A stretch of 40,386 nt of DNA. Source: Candidatus Woesearchaeota archaeon. GTDB taxonomy: Archaea > Nanobdellota > Nanobdellia > Woesearchaeales > DSVV01. Under the pieces are notes generated by a model. The model saw only the letters and a list, made by a program, of their open reading frames with translations, had not been told where the DNA came from and made no database searches. Every line of letters starts with the position of its first letter. Positions within the stretch are counted from its first letter, which is position 1. The stretch spans positions 1 through 40,386 of the forward strand of contig JAGVYW010000036.1 in NCBI GenBank assembly GCA_018303075.1. Reading direction: 5' to 3'. Position numbers and translations under genes: made by a program. Shown here piece after piece: positions 19,301-31,300 of this stretch.

Positions 19301-22300
19301 GGTAAAGAACAACAGCAAGCATTAGAAGAACGTTTACAAAATCTATTCTTTTTTGTAGAAAATGGCGCTTATGGAATAAAAGCAGATTCATTAGAAACAA
19401 TTGCTGACAATAAATTTCCAACAGAAACAATTACACATGAAGAAGTTAGAGAAGAAATAGCAAGATTGTCTTTATCCTTTGATAGGATACCAATTACAGA
19501 TCATTCTGTTATTATTGTTCCAACAGATGAAGCAAATCTCCAAAGTTATACAGAAGCAATTAATGATTATTTAAAACAAAAAGGTTATCCATTGCATGCC
19601 ATCAACACAGGTCATACTATAAATATACTACCACAAGGCGTGCATAAAGGCGCAGCAGTTAAAGCAATGGCAGAGTTTATAAAACAGCAGAAAGGAGTTG
19701 ACATTACAACAGATGACCTTCTTAAAATAGGTGATAGTGGACAAGAAACAGGCAATGATTATGAAATGTTAAGCTCATTTGGAGGATTTTCAGTTAACAA
19801 GTTTGGAAAGGATGTTCTTCCTATTGTAGATGAACAAGGCAGGCAAAGAAAAGGCTACAAAACAACATTATGGTTATTAAATAATCTTAAGCTAAGCAAA
19901 AAGCCAGCAAAAAAAATTCAATCATCTTCAGAAGATATTCCAACTGCTATAACAGCTGAACTTCCTGCTATACAATTTGGTCCAGGTGCGCAGGAAGTAG
20001 TTGAAGCATATTATAAAAAACTTGAAGCTATAAAAACTGCGCTTGATAGCAATCAGCGTGATACAACAATTCAATTATTGCAAGAGCTTCAGACAGGAGT
20101 AGAAGTTGATGAAGATGGAGAGTCTTATTCAGTACCAACACTTGAACAATTAATTCAAGATGGAACATTTTCTGGATTGCAATTAGAGAAAGCAAAAAAG
20201 ATAAAAGCTGCAGTTGAACAATTTGCAGATGCTATTGCATCAAATGAACTGCAATTCGCAGATAAGATTATCAAAAAGATGGATGAATCTTTAACTGTAG
20301 GTGATTATCAAAAAGCATCACAATTATATCAAAAGATTCTTGATGGCCATTCATATGGAGCACAATCTACAAACAAAGCAGCTCTTGGTTTAAAAGAAAT
20401 ACAATCTAATCCATTATTTGCAGCAGAGCGTCAAGCAACAGCAGAAAGCAAGATCAAGTATATAGAAGGCAGATTAATAGAAGCAAAACTTATAGAAATA
20501 CAAAACCTTCTCGATAAAAAAGATATAGAAGCTGTTGTTCAATCATTTCAAAAACTTCAGCAAGAGCCATATTCAGTACAAGATTTCTTAACAGCAGATA
20601 ATGATGTTTCATCAAGAAAGCCAATTGCAGATAAGATCAGCGCTATAAGCAGCTATCTTACACAACAGATTAAAGATGCACAAGATGCTACAGCAGAAAA
20701 GCGCGAGCAAGCAAAGAAACAAAGAGCATTAGGTAATAAGCAGCAAGCAGATAGATTAGAATTACAAGCAGAAGAAGGTACTCCAGTATATAGTGCAAAT
20801 GGCAGGATTATCAGTACAACATTTGGCAGCAAAGCTCTTGCACAATTACAGCAAATTGCAGATGCATTAACAAAAATTAGCAAAGATTATGCAGAAGCTA
20901 AAGATGAACAAGAAAAAGCTAGAATTCAAGAGTTAGATGAAAGAATTAATTCAATCACTAATGCAAAAGCAGCAGCACAAAAAATAAAGAATAAATCAAA
21001 ATTATTAGGCGGTATGATCACTGCATCTAGTCTTGTTGCTCTTGCAGCAGGTTTTGTCAGCAGTAATCCTTTACTTATTGTATTTGGTGGTATTTCCTCA
21101 ATAATCTTTAGTTTAAGCAAATTCTTTCCTCAGCCAAAAAACAGATATGCTAAAAAAATACTCAATTCTGCAATTATTTTAGGAGCATTATTTATAGGAT
21201 ATAAATCACTACCTGTAATTGCAGAAAAACAAAAAAATATGCCTGCAGAAGCTTCAGAAACGATTGTACATCAACAAAATCAACAAGAGATTTTAACTGA
21301 AAAAGATAATGCAATAATAAAAATAGTAGTTAAAAGGTTAGAGAGTGAGATTAAAAAGAAAAACAAATATAACTCATTTTCTGATTACATTATACATCTA
21401 TCTACAAAAGTATCTAAGTCATCAGTATTTTATATAAAAATAGGAGAAAAACAAGTTTACTTTACTCTAAATGGAGAAAGAATAACAACTCCTAAAGAAA
21501 TAGAAATGGCAAGAGAATTAGATCCTTCTCTTAAAATAAGATTAGGTTATGTTGATGGGAATAATTTTAAAGGTTCTCGATCCATTCAAGATTTAAACGG
21601 TATTAATTTTAGAATAAGCGAGGAGGATGAATCACAGCGAGAATTGCAGCAGCTCGCCCTCTCAGTCCTAAACCCACAATCCGCAACAGACGCATTCATC
21701 GACGCTAATTTCAAAGAATTATCACAAGAGCAATTAGCAGAATTAAAATCATTGCCAACAGCAGAACAACGATATGATTATCTAACAAAACTAGGCTGGA
21801 GCGATGATAAGATTGCGATAAGAGCAGGCGGTGCAGTTGATAGTGAAGTAGATGAAATTGCCCAACCACAAACAGCAGAATTAGAAGAAACAGAAATCGC
21901 TCAACTAACTGAATACACCATCCAAGATGAAACAACACAGCAAGGTCTTCCAGCCAAAGAAGGACCACCTACAGAACAATTCACTCAATTAGAACAATCA
22001 TGGTTTAGTTTAGGCGATAATTATTATGATTCGCTTTCAGTTGATATTGACGGAACTGCAAGATTAACACTTGGCGGGGAAACATATACAATAATTTCAG
22101 ATGATGACTCACCTTTAATTCTCGATCAAGAATCATTAGAAATTGCAAGACAAAAAGCAATTGCTGAAACAGAAGCAGCAAGATTATCAGAAGAATCAGC
22201 TAAAAAAGTTTCACAAGCAGCAGCACAGCAGCCTAAACAAGAGCTTCCTTTGGCAGAAACATCATTTGAACAGCAATGGTTTGCTTTAGGAGATGATTAT

Positions 22301-25300
22301 CAAGAAGCGTTGCAGGCAGATAAAGACGGCACAGCATTCTTAATAGTAGATGGACAGAAATATAAAATAAATTATGAAGATGAAACACATGTTGAAGTAG
22401 ATGTAGAGCAATCGCAGGAATCAGCAGAAATAACCTCTCCAATAGCAGCTGAGAAAATTGCATCAGCAGAAACATTAATCTTACCAACTGCAAAAGAAAT
22501 ACAATCAGCAAAACAAACATTCTTGCAGCGCTTGCGTAATCTTGCAGGAAATAGATTCGCACGGGCAATCTCAACAGTATCATTGTTAATTGCATTGGTG
22601 TTGCCTGCTGTAAGTATGGCAAAGCCACCTGAACCACCTAAAAAGACAGGAATTGAGAAAGTTGAAAAAAGCACACAAAAAAGATTTGAAGGTTATGAAC
22701 TAAAATATCTAAAAAATGTTCCTCTTGATATTGCTTTGCAATACGAGGAATTTAGTTATTATGATATTGTCTCTCTTTATGGAAAAGGAATATTGCCAGC
22801 TGAAGCAAATAAAAAGAGAAAGGAGTATCTTGATAGATACGGTATATCAACAATTGCAACAATGATAGTTAAAGGAATTTCTCCAGAGCTTGCTATGGAA
22901 TATCCTGAAGAATTAGACGGTTTTGACATTATCAAATTAAATGAAAAAGCTATTACACCAGAACTTTTGCAAGAACAGCTTAAACCTTATGCTGGAATTG
23001 AAGTAGATGATGCAGTTAATATGTTATTAAAGAACATTCCTCCTGAATATTCGTTTTTATTAAGTTATGATAAAGATTTCTCTATTGATGAACTCGTTAA
23101 ATTGTCTCAGGCTAAAATACCACCTGATTATTTTAAGACTTATACAGATAATGTAGGAAAACTGTTTAATATCAACGAAGTGATAGAATATCATAAACAA
23201 GATTATACTGCAGAGCAAGCAGCTGCATTATCCTCAGGAAAAGCGCTGATTGTCTTTGAAAGATATGTTCCTAATATAACATTATATGCAATTGCATTTG
23301 CTGCAATATTTGGAATTGCAGGTTTTGCATATGGATTTTTGCGAAAGTTATACAATAATCGTTCAGAAAGTGGAGGTTTAACTGCTGGAATTGGATCTGC
23401 TGGAGCTATTGTTATAGGAATTACTGCTGCAATTGGTGTGCCAGTGTTATTAGTAACCGCGCCTTCATTATTATTAGGAAGTGGCATTGCATATTCATTG
23501 AGCTCAATTATTCAACGTAGAAACATGAGGAAGATATTTGTTTCAAATGATTATACTAAGATTAACACTTTATTAAGTAATCTAAACTATGCAAATTTAA
23601 AGAATAATTATCAAGATAAAACTTATGCAATTGCAAAAGATAATTCAGTCCCTGCTTCAACAAGAATAGCAGCAATAAGATCATTGAACAAGAAATATCA
23701 ACAAGAAAAAGAAGAGTTGCTTATCGAATTATATACTAAGAATCCAACAACAGATAATGAAAAAAGTCAAAATACTAATATTATAAGAATATTAGCTGAA
23801 ATAAAAACAATATCTGCTCTGCAATTTATCTTAAATTATTTCTTTGAGAACGGATATCATAATTCTTATTATGAGGATGAAATAATAATAAAATCATTTA
23901 ATGAAGATTCAACTGCATCTTTATTAGACTTTTTAGATAAACTTAGCTCAAGTGATAAAGTTGTTAATAGATTAGAATTATTTAAACAAATTGATTATAA
24001 TAAATTCTCTAAAAAAAGCAGGGCATTATTAGAGCAGAAATTAACAGCTATCTATCAGTCGTATGTTTCTCAGCAAAAAGAAGAACAAGCACTTGCTGTG
24101 CTTAATGTTTTAGCTGTTATCAATTTTAATGGCACATTTTCTTTGCTTATGAAACAAATAGAAGAAGCAGAAAATAAGCAGTTTTATCAATCCCTATTAA
24201 TTAATTTATTACAAAATCTAAAAAGCAGTCGTATCAAAAAGATTTCAGCTGATAATAAAGAAAAAATAAAACAAAATATGAAACAAATATTGGATTCAAA
24301 AGAATTGAATAACAATCTTTTTGGCAAATCTAATTATGGGCGTTTTATTGATATAATCCCATTAATAACAGACAAGTTATCCATTGACTTTTCTTATAAT
24401 TATTATCAGAACTTATATTTGCAGCAGAATAATCCAGATGTTAAGAAACAAGTTCTGAATTATATTGCTGTAAAGTATAAAACAAAAGCTGCACGAGAGT
24501 TTGTCGAAGAGCATTTGTTTGATATAGATAAATCAATTGATAAATATAATAATCCTGCAGCTAAAAATTATAAACAATCATTATCATTATCTGAACTTAA
24601 AGAAAAAAGTATCTTATTTATCCAAAGTGATGATCAACTCAAAAAACAATTTGGAATAACACTTGCTGAAGAATATTTTTCAAGAGTATATTATAAAAAA
24701 CTCACTACAAAAGCTTCACGAAGAGCTTTTGTTAAAAAGATTATTCAGACTATTATGGATAATCCTCCAGAAGTAATCTATAATAAAGATAGAAATTATT
24801 ATGGTTCAAATTCTGCAGGAGAGCTATATAGTTTTATTAGTATTGGTTATGTTTATAATCTTTTTGGCTCTCCAGATTATTTGAAGACATTATTAAAATC
24901 ATATTCTTCTTCCAAAAATCCTAAGACAAGAGCATTTGTTGCAGTATTAACTGACCGTTCTAATGAGGATAATAAAGAATTTTTGTTGCAGATGTTAGAG
25001 CAAGAGACAGATGAAACAGTTGTTCCAATTATTCTTCAAAAACTGCAGAGATTTATTGTTGACAGCACAATCAAAGTTAAGATCTATGAAATGATTACAA
25101 CAAAAACTACAGCTATCCAAGAAAAATTCTTTCAATCATTTAATGAGGATCAACTTATTGAATATCTCACTGATTACCTTCCAAAAGATAATAAAGAGAC
25201 TCAGAGAGTATTTTATTCAGCTGCTGTGCAGAGATTAGATACAAACAATAAGGAAGTTATACCTAGTCTTAAGATCTATGCAGAAGTTCAAGCCAAATTA

Positions 25301-28300
25301 TTCACAGTTTCATCAGAAGTAGATAACATAATTCTTACAGCATTGTTTAAGAATCTGCTTTTTACAGGAGCAGATGCATCTTTTAAAATAGATGAAAAGC
25401 TATTTTTGCAGCCAAAAGATATACAAATACTTGCAATAAGATATCTTTTAAGATTTGAGCCACAGCAATTAAGTAATGCACTTAGTATAGAAACAGTAGA
25501 AATAGAAAAAATAATAGAGCAGACAACAAGCGAGGAACTGCTGTTTTATTATAAATTATTATTAGTTAAAAGATTAAGTATTAATCCCTTACCTGAACAA
25601 ACACAATATGATATTCTTATTAAACAACTACTTGATGCTCTCAAAAGCAATAACAAAGAATTTGCGTATGAATCAGCTGTTCTTCTGTCAAAGATAGATA
25701 TTGGAGATTTAGCAGCAATTATTGATATACTTATACAATATAATAAACCCGAAGACCAAAAGTATGTCATTTCTAAAATAAGCAGGATAACTAATCACAA
25801 TTATAATGATTTCCTTCTATCTATTATTAAGGATAAAAACAGCAGAGCTCGTGCAGAAGCAGTATCTGCTGTCTTTTTTGATCAAGATGCTTTAGATAAA
25901 TTAGTTGCAATTTTAAGAGCAGAAACAGATGTCAAGATAAAAAGGCATCTCTTTTCAATTATTAGCTTAAGGGTTGAAGAAAGCAGAAAAGGAGGAGAAA
26001 CACTTAATCTTAAATCATTTATTGATGCAATCATTGATAATCTGGTATTTGTAAAAGAATACATCGAACAAACATCTGCAGATTATATACAAAATGCTAT
26101 TTTACAATATCGTGCTTTATTAAGAGCAGATTTGATTAGAAAATTAGATGACGAAGATATAAAAACAAGAATTGCAGCAATCTTGTTTTTAAGAACTACA
26201 ATTGTGCAAGAAGATGATCTTACAGAGATTATTAATGCTCTGCTTAAGAAAATTGAAGATAAATCATCTGAAGTAAAGATTACTGCAGCACAAGCTTTAG
26301 GAATTATTGCAGAGAATATTCCCGACAAAAGCAAGTTAGAGCCAGCCATCTTACCATTAATCACAGCATTAGGCGATAAAGATGAATCTGTAAGAAATCG
26401 TGCAGTACAAGCTTTAGTAAATATTGGCGAGCCAGCCATCTTACCATTAATCGCAGCATTAAGTGATGAAGATGCGAATGTAAGATTAGGTGCAGTACAA
26501 GTTTTAATTATTATAATACAAACTAAATATAAGAGAGGAATAATTTCAGAAATCTGGAAGTTAATATCTAGCGATATTTCAGATGATGAAAGATTAACAT
26601 TAAGCAAAGAATTAGCAAAATTAGATGCAAAATATTTATCAATTGAATTAAGGATAAATATCAAGTTAGCAAGATATTTAAAGAATCATCCAGAGAACTT
26701 TAAAAGATTATTAAATCATACATTTAGAGAACAAATAAATGAATTAGCATATCATCTTAGTAGAGAACAAACAGTTCATCCAACAGAACACAGGTTGGAA
26801 GAAGATGAAAAAACTAATTTGTTTGATTTACTTTTTTCTAAAGACGATATAAGCAAGGAAAAAGCTATATTTGATGAATTCTTTAAGAACAATCCGCAAG
26901 ATTATAGTGTTGATGTAGAAAGTTTAACAGAGCTTTTGAGTTATATGAATTTAGATGAAATTTCGCAGATGATAAAATTAATGAGGGATGATCCTAAATT
27001 AACAGTTGATGAAATATTCACTAAATTAGAGATAGCAGTTCAGCAAAAACATTCTGCAATGAACGCAGCAGATAGATTTAGATTAAATCAGCGTTTAAAA
27101 TGGCTGATTCAAAACAGTTTTATTATAGAATCACAATTATCTACAATTAATGATATGCTTAGTTCAGATTCTTCTGTTATAATTAGTAATGAAGATTTAA
27201 TTAAATTTCTTAAACAAATTGATAAAACAAAATCTTTAGAAGATTTACTAGATATATCAAAAAAATCTGGTATTTCATTAGAAAATATTTTACAATTTAA
27301 GATGGATACTATTTCAATATTAGCAAGAGAAGAGTTAATTATCTCAATTCTTCAGAACATTGCAAAAGTTGAAGAATCATTTAGAGATACATTATATAAT
27401 ATAGCTTTGCAGAACTTTGGATTTCTTTCAATAGAAAGCAGAAGAAGAGTTTATATGAATCTATTATTTAATCAAAACACAGATAATGCATATATTACTA
27501 ACGCAATTTCACAAATTTTGACAGGAAACCAGATTAAGATTAAGAATGAATATCTTAATAAATTCTTTTTAGAAGAAAGTAATCTCTTGAGAGACTATTC
27601 AACAATAGTAGATTTATTTTCTACAATTCCGCAAGAACAAACAATAAGAGCAGATTATTTAAAGTCAAATAAAGAATTATTTAGTGGTTTAAGAAGCATT
27701 TATTCAAGAAAGAAATTCAAACAACAAAAGGGAGACGATGAATTTAATAATCGATTATTGACAGTTGAAGGAGAAATTGCTATAAAACAAAGTACAATAG
27801 AACAGATCCCTCATTTGTTTTATGAACATCTTCTAAGGAACACTTTTAATACAGAATTAGATAAATATGATACTGATTCAATTGATTACTTTAGAAGCAT
27901 TGTTTCACGAGTTAAGATTGCAAAATTAAAGAATGATTTAAGGACAGTATTTTTAGTTTGGAATATTAAGACCCATACAGAAAGATCAAAGATATTTATC
28001 TCATTATTAACTTATCTTAAAAATAAATATGCTTTAGTTGAAGATGGAGAAGCAAAGTCAAATGAGATAATTATAGAACTTACAAAAAGACTAAGTGAAT
28101 TAGAGCAAGTTTTAGATTCTCATATAAAAGCAACAAACAATGACTATAAAGATAGTGATGGAAAACTTTTAGCAGAGAATGCGCAACTTTTAGGATTATC
28201 TACAATTGTATTAAACAATTTAGCACAGAAAAAAGAAATAGAACAATCTTCAATAGATAAGATTTTAGAAATTAGAGGTAAATTAAGATCAGTTGATTTA

Positions 28301-31300
28301 TTATTAACATTCAAAAAAGTTATTCAAGTAGAGAACGAAGAGGCAGTATTAAAAAAGCTTACAGAATTTACACAAACTCAAAAATTCAAGAGGAGAGATC
28401 ATCAAAACAGAGATATGTTTCAATTAATAAGTTTATTTCTTGCAGCACAAGGTTCAGATAAGCATTTTTATGATGTTATGTTGAGAGCATTAATCCATGA
28501 AATAGATGGTAGTTTTGAAGATTGGAAATTTTCAAGCCCAGATTATATTGCAACATTAAATGAGATTATTGATATAGAACTTAAAAAACTTCCTGATGAA
28601 CAGCGTGAAGCTTTTGCAAAGATTGATGGAGAATCTAATCTTGAGAAATTAGAAAATGCAGATCAAAGTATTGAAAGTTATACTGCAATTAAAGATAGGG
28701 TTGAAAGGATTAGAAACTGGGAAAGACAAATAATATATCCATTAAATTTAGGAGGAGATTTACATACAATAGAATACGTAACTAATTTCTTTGATTTGTT
28801 TAATATTGGTAATTACCCTGGTTCAACAGCATGTCAAAGCTGTGTTTATGGTAATTCACTTAATGCTGGATTATTAGGATATGTAAATAATGGTGCAATA
28901 ACATCAGTTGCTTTAATGCATCCGAATGGATATGTTGAGACGAGAAGGATAATAAAATTAAGAATCATAGAGCGAGCAGATGGAGAGAAATTACCTGTTA
29001 TTTATGTTGAAGAAAATACACAGTTTGGTTCAAGAGAATTAGAGAAGCTCTATAAAATATTAGAAATTCTCTCAGTAAAGACAGGATTACCAGTTGCATC
29101 TTCTATCAAAAGAACAACTAATGGAGAATCTTTTAAATTATATACATTTAAAGGAACAAGTGAGTGGGAGTATTCTGATACTTATGGAGGAAGATTACAT
29201 CAAACAGAAAAGAAAGTAGAAAGACAAGCACATGCATCAATAGAACCAGTTCCTGAAAAAACAATACAAGAAATAGAGCAAGAAACAGGGCTTAATAAAG
29301 TAGAGCCAAATCTATCAGAGCTAACAAAAATTCAGTTCGACAAACTAGTCCGCAACGGAATCACAATCACATCAAATCCAGACAGTACAAAAACAGTTGA
29401 TGTCCACATCTTAATAGATTTCACAGAAGAACAGCGAAAAGCAATCGATAAAGCAGTAAACGATTACATCGACGATTACGAAGGTTTAGTCGAAAGAATT
29501 AAAGAGTTGTTGACGAGAACAGATGACTTCACTTGTAAAATAGGAAGCTGCAGCGGCAAAGCACAATTACCATCAGCTGCATCAACAACAGCAGAAGTAG
29601 AGCTAGAAGAAGTTGTGATTGGTAGATTAGATAAATACACTCTGCCAGAAACAATCGAGCAAGGTCTTCCAGCCAAAGAAGGTCCTCCTGCTGAGATTAA
29701 ACAATCTAAAAACATGTTTTCCAGATTATTCACAGCAGCAAAATCATTTATAAAGAATAAATTTGTAGATTCATATATTAAATCAAATAGATTAGAGAAA
29801 GTAATCTTTCTTGCAAGTTTAGCATCACCTATCCCATTTTTATCATTGATTCCTGCAGTATATATTGTCCTAAGATATACAAAAAGTAAGACTGAATCTC
29901 CTGCTCAATCCAACATAGAGAGTAACAATGAAAGGCAGCTTCCAACTCCAAATGAAGCAAATTTAGCAGCTGCAGCAGTTGCACCAACAACAACTGCTGC
30001 AGAAGCGCCTTTCTCTGTTTCTTCTGATGAAGAATTTCCTCAAACAATTTCAAGAAGGGATATTCTTAAATTCTTAGGTATTGGCGCAATCACAGCAGCT
30101 GTTCCATTATTACAGAGAACATTTAATTATTTCAAAAGAAAGTCAATATTAAGTGATATTGATGAAGCATATACTTTTATTACAGATGATAAAGCACTTT
30201 CTTCACTTCCATTATACCAGCAAATAAATCTATTTTTAGAACAATTAAAGCAGCAAGGAATTATTACAGAGAATGATAAGGTTAGTATTAGTATCCACAA
30301 TCCTGAAACAGATACAACTTTAGTTAATCATAAATCTGATGATCAGCATTTATCTGGTTCAATAATTAAATTATTTATTATGGCAGCAGTTTTCAATAAA
30401 CTCCAAACAGCTTCTCTTTCAGAAGAAGAAACAGCAGAAGTAAACTTTCATCTCAAGAAAATGATGGAAAACAGCAGCAATCAAAGCGCAGATTACTTAA
30501 TCAATTTCGTTGGAGGATTAGAAGCAGTACAACAATTTATCAAAACAACTGAAATATTTACAGAAACAGAACTTTTAGAATACATTGCAGAATTAGACGG
30601 AAAAACATATAAAAATAAAACTTCAGCAGCAGACTTAACGATAATCCTGCAATTATTATATCAAAATAAACTTATCTCAGAAACTGCATCAGAAAGAATG
30701 CTTGATTTAATTGCAGGCTATAAAACAAGTGTCATCGAAGCGCAAGAATCAATTACAAAAAGAGATAGCGTAACTAAAATTGTAGGTAAAACAGGTCATG
30801 TCAATGGATTGTCAGCAGAAACAGCAATAATTTATTACAAAGATAAAGATGGTGCAATCAAACCATTTATTGTTTCAGTAATGATTGAAAACGATAATAT
30901 GCGTTCAAATGATGAACAAACAGCAGCATGGCGTCAATACACAGATAAAATCATTGCAAAGATTGCATTACTTTCTGTAAATGCTCATGAACAAGATTTA
31001 ACTGGAACTGAAGAAACACAAAAACTAACCAAATACAAATCAATCAAAACTGCATTGGAAAAAGAAGTTGGCAATCTCAATGGAGTATCATCTTGTATAT
31101 CTGGTTCAATTAATTGTATAATTGTATTCACGTTTGAACAGAAAGAATCAGAAACAGAAGAAAATTATCAAGTAAAAGTAAAACAAACAAAAGAATTGAT
31201 TGAATTGACAATAGAAGAAATAATCGCAAAACACGTAGGCATTGATTCAAATGATAAATCAATAACAACAAAAGTTTATTTCAATGAAGATGGTACAATT

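Noticed and set aside
22233-22674. Two overlapping antisense frames of 134 and 100 codons
   Set aside because: Leu- or Ala-rich complements of the Gln/Ala-rich coding strand; overlapping in two frames marks them as artefacts.
26330-26510. CRISPR-like repetition in the E-P-A-I-L-P-L repeats
   Set aside because: The two similar stretches are in-frame HEAT repeats of the giant protein, not direct repeats with unique spacers.
26083-26664. 193-codon frame antisense to the HEAT region
   Set aside because: Ser/Ile-rich shadow of the well-supported giant gene; no RBS or recognisable domain.
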